Numbered from the stretch's first letter, positions 44,736 through 54,635 are shown. The stretch is 64,000 nt of DNA from Leeuwenhoekiella polynyae (GCF_004104075.1 NZ_QOVK01000004.1:186001-250000); one strand, 5' to 3'. Notes: a model not told the origin generated them from the sequence alone. Numbers and translations: made by a program.

Positions 44736-44902
44736 GCCTACATTGGTTATATTTTTTGGTAAACTCAACACTATATTCTTTAAGAGGGATGAGTCTGAGT
44801 TGTAAAAGCGCGCCGTCTTAGAACGGATTCTTGATCAGCTCGTTAGTCCTATGATTTATTTTAAGGAGTTTACACAAAACCCTACCAATGTAGGCTTTTT
44901 TT
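44736..44902 (+). ncRNA. ssrS: probable 6S RNA
   Basis: About 167 bases between zapA and rny with 6S architecture. The outer closing stem is GCCTACATTGG (44736-44746) with CCAATGTAGGC (44885-44895), 11 perfect pairs followed by a seven-T run as terminator. A second helix, GTAAACTC (44759-44766) with GAGTTTAC (44866-44873), closes the central bubble region, and a terminal hairpin CCGT/ACGG lies at 44813-44826. 6S RNA binds the RNA polymerase holoenzyme by mimicking an open promoter. Position after zapA matches the known location of ssrS in other phyla. The 5' end is inferred from the stem. Confidence 0.8.
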
Positions 44903-44917
44903 ATATATACAAACTCA

Positions 44918-46486
44918 ATGGGAAATACAGTACTTATAATCGTAGGAGTCATCTTAATAGCTGGCACACTGGGATTTTTATTAGCAAAGCTGCTAGAAAA
45001 AAATAACGCTTCACAAATTGTTAGCAATGCCAAAAAAGAGGCAGCTAATATTGTAAAAGAGGCTAAAAGTGAGGGAGAGTCTATTAAAAAAGACAAAATT
45101 CTTCAAGCTAAAGAAAAGTTTATTGAACTTAAATCTGAGCACGAAAAAGTAATCTTGTCGCGAGACAAAAAAATAAATGATGCGGAGAAGCGTACTCGTG
45201 ATAAAGAATCACAAGTAAGTAGTGAACTTGCTAAGAATAAAAAGTTAAACAAGGAGATAGAGACTAAAGTTAAAGATTATGATGATCGTCTTGAATATCT
45301 TGATAAGCGTCAATCTGATATAGATAAGCTGCACGCAAGTAAAGTACAGCAGCTTGAAGTGATTTCTGGTTTATCTGCAGACGATGCAAAAGAGCAATTA
45401 GTAGAATCTTTAAAAGATCAGGCTAAAAGTGATGCAATGGCATTTATTCAAAATGCTATGGAAGAAGCTAAGCTTACTGCTGAGCAGGATGCTAAAAAAA
45501 TTATCATTAATACCATTCAACGTATTGGTACAGAAGAGGCTGTTGAAAACTGTGTTTCTGTTTTTAACCTAGAAAGTGATGATGTAAAAGGACGTATCAT
45601 AGGTCGTGAAGGTCGAAACATTAGAGCTATCGAAGCTGCTACCGGAGTTGAGATCATAGTAGATGATACCCCAGAAGCGATTATTCTTTCTTGCTTTGAT
45701 AGTGTACGAAGAGAAGTTGCCAGATTATCATTACACAAGTTAGTAACAGACGGTAGGATTCACCCTGCACGTATAGAAGAAGTGGTTCAAAAAACTACAA
45801 AACAAATTGAACAGGAAATTGTTGAAGTTGGTAAACGTACAGTAATTGATCTTGGTATCCACGGTTTGCATCCTGAATTGATTAAAGCGGTAGGTAGAAT
45901 GAAATACCGTTCTTCTTACGGTCAAAACTTATTACAACACAGTAGAGAAGTGGCTAAATTATGTGCTACAATGGCTTCTGAGTTGGGTATTAATCCTAAA
46001 CTCGCTAAACGTGCCGGTCTTTTACACGATATAGGTAAAGTGCCAGAAACGGAAAGTGAAATGCCTCACGCGTTATTAGGCATGGAGTGGGCTGAAAAAT
46101 ATGGAGAAAAGCCAGATGTGTGTAATGCAATTGGTGCGCACCATGACGAGATAGAAATGAAAACATTATTGGCGCCTATAGTTCAGGTTTGTGATGCGAT
46201 TAGCGGGGCAAGACCGGGAGCAAGACGTCAGGTTCTAGATTCTTATATTCAACGATTGAAAGACCTTGAAGATATCGCGTTTGGTTTTGCTGGTGTTAAA
46301 AAAGCTTATGCGATACAGGCGGGTAGAGAACTTCGTGTTATTGTTGAAAGTGAAAAAGTAAATGATGAAAAAGCATCAGCTTTGTCTTTTGAAATTTCGC
46401 AGAAAATACAAACAGATATGACTTATCCCGGGCAAGTAAAAATAACGGTTATACGAGAAACCAGAGCGGTCAACATCGCTAAATAA
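44918..46486 (+). CDS. rny: ribonuclease Y
   Basis: A 522-residue membrane-anchored endoribonuclease. The order is an N-terminal helix ([23 protein letters not shown], about 4-26), a long coiled coil (about 30-190), a KH domain (about 215-275, with [19 protein letters not shown]) and an HD domain (about 335-430) with the metal motif LLHDIGK and [10 protein letters not shown]. It starts mRNA decay at the membrane in bacteria that have it. The ATG lies 15 bases after the poly-T of the 6S RNA, so it either uses its own start site there or depends on read-through. Confidence 0.96.
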   Translation: MGNTVLIIVGVILIAGTLGFLLAKLLEKNNASQIVSNAKKEAANIVKEAKSEGESIKKDKILQAKEKFIELKSEHEKVILSRDKKINDAEKRTRDKESQVSSELAKNKKLNKEIETKVKDYDDRLEYLDKRQSDIDKLHASKVQQLEVISGLSADDAKEQLVESLKDQAKSDAMAFIQNAMEEAKLTAEQDAKKIIINTIQRIGTEEAVENCVSVFNLESDDVKGRIIGREGRNIRAIEAATGVEIIVDDTPEAIILSCFDSVRREVARLSLHKLVTDGRIHPARIEEVVQKTTKQIEQEIVEVGKRTVIDLGIHGLHPELIKAVGRMKYRSSYGQNLLQHSREVAKLCATMASELGINPKLAKRAGLLHDIGKVPETESEMPHALLGMEWAEKYGEKPDVCNAIGAHHDEIEMKTLLAPIVQVCDAISGARPGARRQVLDSYIQRLKDLEDIAFGFAGVKKAYAIQAGRELRVIVESEKVNDEKASALSFEISQKIQTDMTYPGQVKITVIRETRAVNIAK

Positions 46487-46487
46487 A

Positions 46488-46527
46488 AATCAAAAACGGC
46501 TTCGAAATTTCGAAGCCGTTTTTGATT
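46488..46527. terminator. long perfect palindromic terminator of rny
   Basis: The arm AATCAAAAACGGCTTCGAAA is followed by its exact reverse complement, giving a 20-bp stem with an AAATTT centre. It starts one base after the rny stop. Confidence 0.93.
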
Positions 46528-46642
46528 ATAAGAATCTAGAAAACAGATATTTTTATTTAAAAAGTAGACGATTTTAAGCTGGTTTAGTGTCTTTTCGCTA
46601 GTAACCAAAAAACGGTGTAAGAAGAAAAATAGTCCATAAAAA

Positions 46643-46666
46643 AAGACAGCCTTATTAGACAGTCTT
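46643..46666 (-). terminator. intrinsic terminator of the YebC gene
   Basis: On the minus strand AAGAC-T-GTC pairs with GGC-T-GTCTT across a TAATAA loop, with one T-T mismatch and one G-U pair, followed by a run of T (minus strand, over 46633-46643). It lies about 30 bases after the stop of the gene at 46696. Confidence 0.65.
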
Positions 46667-46695
46667 ATTTTTATAAAATCTAAAGATTTTAATTA

Positions 46696-47427
46696 TTAAG
46701 AATCAGAATCTGATGAGCTCTCATCCATAGAATGGTAAACGTTTTGTACATCATCATCTTCTTCGATTTTTTCTAAAAGTTTTTCTACATCTTCAGCTTC
46801 TTCCGCAGTAAGCTTCTTAGTCACCTGAGGAATGCGCTCAAAACCACTAGAGAGGATTTCGTGTCCTGCTTCTTCCAGGTAAGACTGTAAAGCTCCAAAG
46901 CTTCCAAAAGGTCCGTATATCAGAATTCCGTCTTCATCTTCAAAAACTTCTTCTGCACCATAATCTATAAGTTCGAGTTCGAGTTCCTCAGCATCTATAC
47001 CTTCAGCATTAATTCTAAAGTTGCAGGTGTGATCAAACATGAATTCAACAGAACCCGAGGTTCCTAGGTTTCCGTTGCACTTATTAAAATAGGACCTGAT
47101 ATTAGCAACAGTACGGTTGTTATTGTCTGTAGCCGTCTCAATAAGAATCGCAATTCCATGAGGAGCATACCCTTCAAAAAGTACTTCTTTATATTCACCC
47201 AGACTTTTATCACTTGCACGTTTTATAGCACGCTCGATATTGTCTTTTGGCATGTTTACACTCTTAGCATTTTGTATAACTGCTCGCAGACGTGAATTAG
47301 AATCAGGATCAGGACCGCCCTCTTTAACGGCCATAACGATGTCTTTTCCTATTCGAGTAAAGGCTTTAGCCATTGCGCTCCAGCGCTTCATTTTACGAGC
47401 TTTTCTAAACTCAAATGCTCTTCCCAT
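46696..47427 (-). CDS. YebC/PmpR family DNA-binding regulator
   Basis: A 243-residue cytoplasmic protein with the YebC opening MGRAFEFRKARKMKRWSAMAKAFTRIGKDI and the conserved VNMPKDNIERAIKRA (about 58-72) and GYAPHGIAILIETATDNNNRTVANIRS (about 86-112). The C-terminus is a long acidic stretch (EEDDDVQNVYHSMDESSSDSDS). The family includes transcription regulators and proteins reported to help translation through difficult stretches; which applies here is unknown. It has its own terminator and stands alone. Confidence 0.92.
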   Translation of the reverse strand: MGRAFEFRKARKMKRWSAMAKAFTRIGKDIVMAVKEGGPDPDSNSRLRAVIQNAKSVNMPKDNIERAIKRASDKSLGEYKEVLFEGYAPHGIAILIETATDNNNRTVANIRSYFNKCNGNLGTSGSVEFMFDHTCNFRINAEGIDAEELELELIDYGAEEVFEDEDGILIYGPFGSFGALQSYLEEAGHEILSSGFERIPQVTKKLTAEEAEDVEKLLEKIEEDDDVQNVYHSMDESSSDSDS

Positions 47428-47515
47428 AATTCATATTTTTAAAGGCGGTAAATTTAACAAAAATAGGCTTTACAAAAAGTCTTATTTCAGTTTAAAAATA
47501 AGGTAGCATATTTTA

Positions 47516-47800
47516 CTAGTTTCCTAGTAAAGCTTCAATAATATGAGCGAGTTTAAAGTCTTTTTCGGTAACGCCTTCTGCATCGTGGGTAGACAGTGAT
47601 ATGTTTAATGTATTGTAAACATTCGTCCAGTCTGGGTGATGCTGTTGCAATTCTGCTTCAAAAGCAATGCGTGTCATAGTAGCAAAGGCTTCTTTAAAGT
47701 TCTCAAACTCAAAAGAAGTATGAATAGCATCATTTTTATATTCCCAACCTTCCAATTTATTGAGGCGTTCTTTTACGGTTTGTTGATCTAATTTTTTCAT
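47516..47800 (-). CDS. 4a-hydroxytetrahydrobiopterin dehydratase (pterin-carbinolamine dehydratase)
   Basis: A 94-residue enzyme with the full family pattern: NKLEGWEYKNDAIHTSFEFENFKEAF, then AELQQHHPDWTNVYNTLNISLSTHDAEGVTEKDFKLA. The His-His of QQHHPDW are catalytic and the last segment is the family signature. It recycles the pterin cofactor of aromatic amino-acid hydroxylases, or in bacteria may serve molybdopterin or other pterin chemistry. No hydroxylase gene is nearby. Confidence 0.93.
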   Translation of the reverse strand: MKKLDQQTVKERLNKLEGWEYKNDAIHTSFEFENFKEAFATMTRIAFEAELQQHHPDWTNVYNTLNISLSTHDAEGVTEKDFKLAHIIEALLGN

Positions 47801-47939
47801 AATAGCATGTTAGTTTTAATTAAGATAATCAGAGTATTTTCAGCATAAAAAGGTTTAAGCCAAGATTAACGTTTGTTTCTGTTCTCTATACCTTCCAAAG
47901 GTAGTTTATCAAATTTAACAACGACTCAAAGAGAACCAG

Positions 47940-47947
47940 TACCTTTG
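47940..47947 (+). promoter_or_regulatory. -7 promoter box of the dipeptidase gene
   Basis: TACCTTTG followed by C matches TAnnTTTG exactly. It lies 15 bases upstream of ATG 47963 and downstream of the other in-frame ATG at 47873, which rules out that longer start. Confidence 0.7.
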
Positions 47948-47962
47948 CAAAAAAATGATTTT

Positions 47963-49429
47963 ATGACAAATACTGAAATACGACAGCTAGAGCCCCAAGC
48001 CGTTTGGCAAAAGTTTGCAGATCTCAATGCTGTACCCAGACCTTCTAAACACGAAGAGCGTGTGATTGCCTTTATGAAAGCATTTGGCGAAGGTTTAAAC
48101 CTAGAAACGCTAGTTGATGAAGTAGGAAATGTAATCATCAGAAAACCCGCTACTGCTGGTCTTGAAGATCGACAAATGGTTGTTTTGCAATCTCATCTCG
48201 ATATGGTTCATCAGAAAAATAATGCAACGCAGTTTGATTTTGATTCTGAAGGAATAAAAATGAAAGTAGAAGGGGACTGGGTTAAAGCTGAAGGAACAAC
48301 TCTGGGAGCAGATAACGGTCTGGGTGTTGCAACTATAATGGCTTTATTGGAAAGTGCAGATATACCACATCCTGCTTTAGAAGCTTTGTTTACAATTGAT
48401 GAAGAAACTGGGATGACCGGAGCAATGGGATTGAAAGGTGGTGTTCTTAAAGGCGATATTTTACTCAATTTAGATACCGAAGAAGATGATGAGATTGGCG
48501 TAGGGTGTGCTGGTGGAGTAGATATCACCGCTACACGTACATACAAACAAGAGCCCGTTGAAGAAGCAAAAACCGGTTTTCAACTAACCGTAAACGGATT
48601 GCAAGGAGGGCATTCTGGGATGGATATTATTAAAGGTCTGGGGAATGCTAATAAATTTATGAACCGCATTTTATTAGACGGTTTTGAGAATTATGGCTTA
48701 CGCATCAGCGAAGTAAATGGTGGCGGATTGCGCAATGCTATACCACGAGAGAGCGTGGCAATATTTTGTATAGATACGGTTCACGAGGAAGCTTTTAAAA
48801 GTGATATAAAGGAGTTTGCTGAAGTTTTACAGGATGAATATAAAACCATGGAACCAAATTTAAAAATTAGTCTAGAATCAATTGACCTTCCTGAGAACGT
48901 TATGAGTCTAGGTGTGCAAGAAGGCTTTCTAAAAGCGATACAAGCAGTATGGAATGGTGTTTACCGTATGAGTCCAGATATTGAAGGTCTTGTGGAAACT
49001 TCTAATAATGTAGCTCGGGTTTTAGTGTATAATGGCGAACTCGAAGTTTTATGTTTAACGCGTTCTTCTGTTGAATCTTCTCGTACCGATTTAGCTAATA
49101 CAATAAGAAGTGTTTTTGAACTGATAGGTTGTGAAGTTACTTTAAGTGGGGAATACCCGGGATGGAAACCCAATATGGACAGCGCTATCTTAAAGATTTT
49201 AGTTGAAAAATATAAGAAGATCAATAATGAAGAGCCACACGTAGCTGCTTGTCATGCCGGATTAGAATGTGGTATTCTAGGTCAAAACTATCCAGAGATG
49301 GATATGATTTCTTTTGGACCAACCATTAGAGGTGCTCACTCTCCAGATGAACGTGCGAGTATTTTTTCGGTACAAAAATTCTGGACTTTTGTTCAGGAAA
49401 TTTTGAAGGATATTCCTGCTAAAAATTAA
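47963..49429 (+). CDS. aminoacyl-histidine dipeptidase (PepD-like, M20 family)
   Basis: A 488-residue cytosolic metallopeptidase. I start at ATG 47963 (MTNTEIRQLEPQAVWQKFADLNAVPRPS) because the -7 box lies just upstream of it. Zinc-binding family motifs are visible: VVLQSHLDMVHQK (about 76), TLGADNGLG (about 113), FTIDEETGMTGAMGL (about 142) and CHAGLECGILGQNYPEMDMISFGPTIRGAHSPDER near the C-terminus. This is the PepD group that splits Xaa-His dipeptides such as carnosine. A strong terminator follows. Confidence 0.93.
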   Translation: MTNTEIRQLEPQAVWQKFADLNAVPRPSKHEERVIAFMKAFGEGLNLETLVDEVGNVIIRKPATAGLEDRQMVVLQSHLDMVHQKNNATQFDFDSEGIKMKVEGDWVKAEGTTLGADNGLGVATIMALLESADIPHPALEALFTIDEETGMTGAMGLKGGVLKGDILLNLDTEEDDEIGVGCAGGVDITATRTYKQEPVEEAKTGFQLTVNGLQGGHSGMDIIKGLGNANKFMNRILLDGFENYGLRISEVNGGGLRNAIPRESVAIFCIDTVHEEAFKSDIKEFAEVLQDEYKTMEPNLKISLESIDLPENVMSLGVQEGFLKAIQAVWNGVYRMSPDIEGLVETSNNVARVLVYNGELEVLCLTRSSVESSRTDLANTIRSVFELIGCEVTLSGEYPGWKPNMDSAILKILVEKYKKINNEEPHVAACHAGLECGILGQNYPEMDMISFGPTIRGAHSPDERASIFSVQKFWTFVQEILKDIPAKN

Positions 49430-49449
49430 TTGTTGAACTGAAGACAAAA

Positions 49450-49479
49450 AAAAGGAGTTGCAGCGATGCAACTCCTTTT
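49450..49479. terminator. intrinsic terminator
   Basis: AAAAGGAGTTGCA pairs perfectly with TGCAACTCCTTTT around a GCGA tetraloop. It ends the dipeptidase gene and, because the arms carry A/T tails on both sides, also the leftward DUF4168 gene. Confidence 0.9.
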
Positions 49480-49505
49480 CCTTTTAAATGAATTTATCTG
49501 AAATA

Positions 49506-50006
49506 TTATCCTTCAGTTTGTTTCTTCATCATTATTCCTTGAAATTTTTGCTGTAAGCTTTTGTCTTGTTGTAAAGCCATAGCAACTGCTTTATAACGAT
49601 CTAAAGTCAGACCGTGATCAACAATAATCTCTTGCATTTTGCTTTCTAATGCAGGTTGCATTTTTTTGAGTTCTACAACTACAGCTGCGTGCATTTTAAG
49701 CTCTTCATCTGTAGCTTCAACTTTTGCTTCCGGGTTCATCTGCGCTTTTTGAATCTCGGTAAAACGCTGTACATCTAAACCTTCCTCTTTTATTATTCCC
49801 ATCATTTTTTGCTGAGCAGCCTGGTTTTCAACCTGCACTTCCTGAAATGCATCAGCAAACTTATTCAGCTCTGCTGTAGTAACATCAGTTTGTGCTTTAA
49901 CGCTTGCAGCAGCCTGAGTTTGTTGCGCAGCAGCGGTAAGACTAAATCCTCCTACTAATGCACCTGTTAGTGCTAGCGCTATTATATTTTTTTTGAATGT
50001 AATCAT
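49506..50006 (-). CDS. DUF4168 domain exported protein
   Basis: A 166-residue protein with a signal peptide (MITFKKNIIALALTGALVGGFSLTAAAQ) followed by a Gln-rich helical body: ELNKFADAFQEVQVENQAAQQKMMGIIKEEGLDVQRFTEIQKAQMNP and a second helical half VVELKKMQPALESKMQEIIVDHGLTLDRYKAVAMALQQD. The two halves with the recurring GLxxxRF/RY pattern mark DUF4168. The function is unknown. It stands alone between convergent and co-directional neighbours. Confidence 0.8.
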   Translation of the reverse strand: MITFKKNIIALALTGALVGGFSLTAAAQQTQAAASVKAQTDVTTAELNKFADAFQEVQVENQAAQQKMMGIIKEEGLDVQRFTEIQKAQMNPEAKVEATDEELKMHAAVVVELKKMQPALESKMQEIIVDHGLTLDRYKAVAMALQQDKSLQQKFQGIMMKKQTEG

Positions 50007-50169
50007 TTGTTCTCTTTTTTTAATGAACTGGAAAGGTTAGCAATTTTTAGCACCTTTCCTGATGATTTAAGATAAGCTTATTCAATTTTAGAAGAGCTTA
50101 ACAATAAACGGCGTTTCCTTTAACATTTACAGTGAATAAAACAACCAATTTAGTCAAGTAATTTATGTA

Positions 50170-51348
50170 TTATTCATTCTCTGGTTCTCGGTCATCAAGC
50201 AATTCTACAGTGAATACCAAATTTGTTCTTGGTGGAATCACACGATAACCGCGCTCCCCATAACCTAAGTAGTAAGGAATAAATAAGGTTGCTTTATCAC
50301 CGTAATTGAGTTGTTGAATTCCTTCTTTAAAGCCGGCGATCATTTGTGCTTCCGGGCCGTATGGGATGTTTAAAGGCACATACATATCTTCTTTAGGTCG
50401 CGTTTGCATATTCCATTCTTCAGCGCAGGAAAGTATATTGCTGTCAAACAATTCTCCATCTTCAAAATAACCGGCATAATCTACTTTTACTTTTTGAGAG
50501 CGCTTGGGTTTAACGTCGCTTCCTTTTTGTGTGATATAGTATGCTAAGCCACTTTCTAGCGTATCTGCATTTTTACGTTGTTCTTCAAAAATTGCTTTTT
50601 GATCTTCTTTGAGTTTTTGCTGGGCTGCTGCTGCTTGCTCTATTTCTTCAGCTTTTTTATCTATTTCTTCCGTAAAGACTTCGGGAGCTTCAAAGTGACG
50701 TGCATCTTTTCCTTTTCTAATAATTTTTACAGATTCTATAGTCACTGTTTTTTTTGGCTTTCCTCTTCGAGGATCTTTCATTTCAACTTCAGTAATGCTT
50801 TTCAAAACATCAAAGCCTAAAATAAGCTGACCAAAAACGGTATGACAACCTATTTGCGGATTCTCACAGTTTTTTAAATTGTCTTCTGCATCATATCCGT
50901 CTAGGTGTGGAGTAGGAGCATCGGTGATAAAAAATTGACTACCGTTGGTTCCATAACCAGAATTTGCCATAGAAAGAATACCTATAGTGTCATGCTTGAG
51001 TTCTGGACTGAATTCATCGTGAAATTTATAACCGGGACCACCGCTTCCGGTACCCGTAGGGTCACCTCCCTGAATCATAAAATCTTTAATAATGCGGTGA
51101 AAGGTTATACCGTCATAGTACGGTTTGCCTTTATAGATTGAATCTGCAAGCGGATTGTTGCCTTCAGCCAGCGATACAAAGTTTGCTACTGCTGCAGGAG
51201 CTTTATCATAGTAAAGCTGAACAACCATCGTACCTTTATTGGTTTTGATTTCGGCATATAAGCCATCCTGTAGATTTGGGTATTGGTCATCAGAGCAGGC
51301 TACCAGACCAAAAAGAATTAAGAATGCAAAAATGGAAGCTTTCTTCAT
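50170..51348 (-). CDS. two-domain prolyl isomerase: cyclophilin fused to FKBP, lipoprotein
   Basis: A 392-residue lipoprotein (signal [18 protein letters not shown], Cys18). Residues about 30-215 are a cyclophilin: [36 protein letters not shown] and [13 protein letters not shown] keep the active-site Arg, Phe, Gln and His pattern. A charged helical linker (about 225-265) leads to an FKBP domain (about 275-388): [49 protein letters not shown]. Such dual-family immunophilins have been described in a few flavobacteria and parasites. gldI lies two bases upstream. Confidence 0.92.
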   Translation of the reverse strand: MKKASIFAFLILFGLVACSDDQYPNLQDGLYAEIKTNKGTMVVQLYYDKAPAAVANFVSLAEGNNPLADSIYKGKPYYDGITFHRIIKDFMIQGGDPTGTGSGGPGYKFHDEFSPELKHDTIGILSMANSGYGTNGSQFFITDAPTPHLDGYDAEDNLKNCENPQIGCHTVFGQLILGFDVLKSITEVEMKDPRRGKPKKTVTIESVKIIRKGKDARHFEAPEVFTEEIDKKAEEIEQAAAAQQKLKEDQKAIFEEQRKNADTLESGLAYYITQKGSDVKPKRSQKVKVDYAGYFEDGELFDSNILSCAEEWNMQTRPKEDMYVPLNIPYGPEAQMIAGFKEGIQQLNYGDKATLFIPYYLGYGERGYRVIPPRTNLVFTVELLDDREPENE

Positions 51349-51350
51349 AG

Positions 51351-51905
51351 TTAATTTTCAGTATTGCTTTGTTTTATATCGTTGAGCGTTACTCGGGTTT
51401 GAATAGGCAGGTTTGATCCTATTTTATCTTCATAACCATAATATCCAAAAGCCTTATGGGAAGGCAATAAAAAAGTAACGGTCTCTCCTTCTTTCATCAA
51501 TTTGAGTCCGTCTTTTAATCCGGAAATCAGATCTTGATTACTTTGTTCTATTTGATAAATTTGCGGACCGAGTTCTGCTTCGGTAACTATAGGATTGCCA
51601 TCAAGAGTATTTATCTGATAATCAAAAGTGACCAAATCACCGGTATCTGCGGTGGGTAAAGCAGTAGTATCTTTTACATTATAATAATACCAGAACCCTT
51701 TATCTGAAGTAAAATACTCGTTTTGCGGATTTGCGGCCATCAATTCTTTTATAGCGGCTTCATCAGCTTTATTTAATTTTTTATTACGAGCAATAGAAGC
51801 ATCAATGTAAGAACCACTAGAATGGCTTACGGGTCTGCGGGCTTCAGGAGTTTTGCAAGCCATTACCAGAAAAAGTACGAGTATTAAGCCAATGAGTTTA
51901 TTCAT
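51351..51905 (-). CDS. gldI: gliding-motility lipoprotein and FKBP-type prolyl isomerase GldI
   Basis: A 184-residue lipoprotein ([17 protein letters not shown], Cys17) with a linker and an FKBP-type domain from about 85: [68 protein letters not shown]. GldI is needed for gliding in Flavobacterium johnsoniae and is thought to help fold exported motility proteins. It is preceded by the nrnA-like gene (8-base overlap) and followed by the cyclophilin-FKBP gene after two bases, so all three form one leftward transcript. Confidence 0.92.
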   Translation of the reverse strand: MNKLIGLILVLFLVMACKTPEARRPVSHSSGSYIDASIARNKKLNKADEAAIKELMAANPQNEYFTSDKGFWYYYNVKDTTALPTADTGDLVTFDYQINTLDGNPIVTEAELGPQIYQIEQSNQDLISGLKDGLKLMKEGETVTFLLPSHKAFGYYGYEDKIGSNLPIQTRVTLNDIKQSNTEN

Positions 51906-52914
51906 TTAAAGCGTCTATGTATTGTGGTAATATACTAATAAAATATGCAACGGTTTCTTCTAAAGAACGATCGCTTTTTCCTCCTGCGGCGTTGGTGTGA
52001 CCACCGCCTTCAAAATGTTCACGTGCCATTAAATTTACCGAGAAATCGCCTTTAGAACGTAAAGAAATCTTAATTATTCCTTCCTGTTTATTTTCGATAA
52101 AAATCAGCGCTAAAACTGTGTTATCTAAAGAAAGACCATAGTTTACAAAACCTTCAGTGTCTCCTTTTTGATAATCGTGTGCATCTAATTCTTCTTGAGA
52201 AAGTGTTATATACGCAGCTTTATACTCTTCTAAACGATGTAAATTAGTAAGTGCTGTACCTAGTAGTTGTAATCTGGAGAAATTATTAGCATCATAAATT
52301 TTCTCATGTACAAAAGCATTATCTGCGCCTTTATCTATAAGATCTGCAATAACGCGATGGGTAGTTGCTGTTGTTGATCTAAATCTAAACGAACCAGTAT
52401 CAGTCATAATCCCGGTGTAGAGGCAAGTTGCCATATTTGCATCTACCAGATCAGTCGCATTGAGCATTTCAAACGTATGGTAAACCATTTGACAGGTAGC
52501 ACAAACTGAAGTGTCGCTATACGTTACAACAGCGTAATCGTCTGGCTGCTGATGGTGGTCTATCATTATAAACTTGGCCTTAGCTTTTTCTAGCGCTGGT
52601 GCCATTTCTGCAACGCGTGATAATGCGTTGAAGTCAAGTGTAAAAATGAGTTCTGCTTCTTTAATAAGTCTTACGGCCTGTTTGTTTTGCAAATCATATT
52701 TTACAACAGTATTTTCAAAAGGTAACCACTTTAAAAACTTAGGATAATCGTTAGGTGAAACAACATTAGCTGAATGACCGGTTTTAGTTAAATACTGATA
52801 GAGTGCAAGTGTAGAACCCATTGCATCACCGTCAGGATTTTTATGTGGAATAATTACAATTTTTTTCGGTGTAGCTAAAAGCTCTTTAAGTAAGGCTAAT
52901 TCTGATTCTTTCAT
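51898..52914 (-). CDS. DHH-family phosphoesterase (NrnA-like)
   Basis: A 338-residue cytosolic enzyme. The DHH domain has IIPHKNPDGDAMGSTLALYQYL (about 20-41), LDFNALSRV (about 94) and MIDHHQQPDDYA (about 116-127), the metal-binding DHH motif. The C-terminal DHHA1 domain ends with AREHFEGGGHTNAAGGKSD, the substrate-binding GGGH motif. Members degrade short oligoribonucleotides and dephosphorylate pAp. Its 3' end overlaps the start of gldI by 8 bases. Confidence 0.92.
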   Translation of the reverse strand: MKESELALLKELLATPKKIVIIPHKNPDGDAMGSTLALYQYLTKTGHSANVVSPNDYPKFLKWLPFENTVVKYDLQNKQAVRLIKEAELIFTLDFNALSRVAEMAPALEKAKAKFIMIDHHQQPDDYAVVTYSDTSVCATCQMVYHTFEMLNATDLVDANMATCLYTGIMTDTGSFRFRSTTATTHRVIADLIDKGADNAFVHEKIYDANNFSRLQLLGTALTNLHRLEEYKAAYITLSQEELDAHDYQKGDTEGFVNYGLSLDNTVLALIFIENKQEGIIKISLRSKGDFSVNLMAREHFEGGGHTNAAGGKSDRSLEETVAYFISILPQYIDALNE

Positions 52915-52993
52915 AGGTGGCGAATATACAATTTCTTCATGTAGACTTAATATGGGAAATCTTATTTTTGAAGTATTCTAACTCGTACTTTCA

Positions 52994-54017
52994 ATGATAA
53001 AAATTTCTAAAGCCACTATTTTTCTTCTTTCAGTAATGCTTTTACACTATAGTTTTTTAAAGGCTCAAGAGCAAAATCCTGATGTTTTTAGAATCGCCTT
53101 TGGCTCTTGTAATAAAGTAGATTTGTCCAATCCGTTTTGGGAAGATATGGCCAACCGTGATCCTGATTTGTTTATCTGGGGTGGTGATGTGATCTATGCA
53201 GATACCGAAGATATGTCTAAGATGGAAGAAATGTATGCGGTTCAAAAAAGCAATCCTGCTTACAGCAATTTTATAGCAAATACTGAAATATTAGGAACCT
53301 GGGATGATCATGATTACGGTATAAATGATGGTGGTGCAGCTTATGTTAAAAAGCAAGAGAGTCAGAATTTATTTTTAGACTTTTTAGACGTGCCAAAAGA
53401 TGCACCTTCACGGAAGCGAGAAGGGGTTTACAATTCAAAAACCTATTTAAAAGCTGGTAAGTCTATAAACGTAATTGTCTTAGATACTCGCTATTTTAGA
53501 ACGCAACTTGAAGCTTCAGCAGGTCCTGATAAGCGCTATGAACCGCATCGTAGAAAAAATGGAACTATTCTAGGAGAGCAACAATGGCGATGGTTTAAAG
53601 AAGAACTTTCAGAAAAAACAGACTTTACAATCATTATGAGCAGTATTCAACTATTGAGTGCTGAACATGGTTTTGAAACCTGGGGTAATTTTCCGAAGGA
53701 GGTAAAGCGATTTATCAAAGCAGTAAAAAGGTCAAAAGCAAATGCTGTTCTTGTTTTAAGTGGCGATAGGCATATTTCAGAATTCTCTAAAAAAAAACAT
53801 GAAAGACCTTGCTTACCCGCTAATTGATTTTACTTCTAGCGGATTGACGCATTCATATACAGCTTATGATGGCGAACCCAATAGATACCGAGTGGGAAAG
53901 GTAGTGAGCGTTCGTAGTTATGGTCTTGTAGATATAGACCTGAATTTAAATGCTATAGACATGAAAATTATCGGTATAGAAGGTGAGATTTTAGGCGAAA
54001 TGCAACAAGAGTATTAA
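52994..54017 (+). pseudogene. frameshifted PhoD-like alkaline phosphatase gene
   Basis: A secreted phosphatase reading is split between two frames. The first frame (52994-53827) has a signal peptide (IFLLSVMLLHYSFLKAQ) and PhoD motifs FGSCNKVD, WGGDVIYAD, LGTWDDHDYGINDGG, VIVLDTRYFRT and SGDRHISEFSKK. It then leaves frame at an A9 run (53789-53797) and stops 10 codons later. The C-terminus (DLAYPLIDFTSSGLTHSY onward) lies in the +1-shifted frame to 54017. Removing one A gives a continuous 340-residue product. This is a one-base insertion, a phase-variable tract, slippage or a sequence error. Confidence 0.88.
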
Positions 54018-54128
54018 TAATTGCTAAGCCATTCGCTATTGTGATTAAAAGAATTACTTTTGCACCGATTTTAAAAACAAGAAGTTTTGCTTCGATATTG
54101 AAAAAGCAAAATTATTAAAACACAAAAA

Positions 54129-54548
54129 ATGGCAACAAACAGAACGTTTACCATGATTAAGCCAGATGCTGTTGAAAATGGACACATCGGTGCAATATTA
54201 GAAAAAATCACAGCTTCAGGATTTCGCATTGTAGCTTTAAAATTAACTCAGATGACTGTTGCAGATGCAAAGGAGTTTTATGCAGTACACAGCGAGCGTC
54301 CTTTTTATGGCGAGCTAGTTGAGTTTATGAGCAGAGGACCTATTGTTGCTGCTATATTAGAAAAAGAAAATGCTGTTGAAGATTTTAGAACTTTAATAGG
54401 TGCTACTAATCCTGCTGATGCTGCAGAAGGTACAATTAGAAAACTATATGCTACTTCTTTAGGTGAAAATGCAGTACACGGTAGTGATAGCGATGAGAAC
54501 GCTGCTATTGAAGGTGCTTTTCATTTTTCAGGTAGAGAGTTATTCTAA
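54129..54548 (+). CDS. ndk: nucleoside-diphosphate kinase
   Basis: A 139-residue enzyme that passes phosphate from ATP to other nucleoside diphosphates. It opens [25 protein letters not shown] and carries the active-site segment [12 protein letters not shown], with the phosphorylated His117. [21 protein letters not shown] and the [18 protein letters not shown] region are in place. Length is the family norm. An IS256-family element lies directly after its stop, so its native terminator may have been displaced or replaced by the hairpin inside the element. Confidence 0.97.
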   Translation: MATNRTFTMIKPDAVENGHIGAILEKITASGFRIVALKLTQMTVADAKEFYAVHSERPFYGELVEFMSRGPIVAAILEKENAVEDFRTLIGATNPADAAEGTIRKLYATSLGENAVHGSDSDENAAIEGAFHFSGRELF

Positions 54549-54580
54549 ATTCTTAGCACTATCTCATAAAATGTGTAACT

Positions 54581-54612
54581 AAAAATAGCGGGGGCATGCC
54601 CCCGCTATTTTT
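54581..54612. terminator. strong palindromic terminator at the left end of the IS
   Basis: AAAAATAGCGGGGGCA is followed by its exact reverse complement and more T. It starts inside the left inverted repeat (matching AAAAATA at the right end), 23 bases before the transposase ATG. It can stop ndk read-through into the transposase or end ndk itself. Confidence 0.88.
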
Positions 54613-54635
54613 TTAACTTTAAATTTTACACCATT

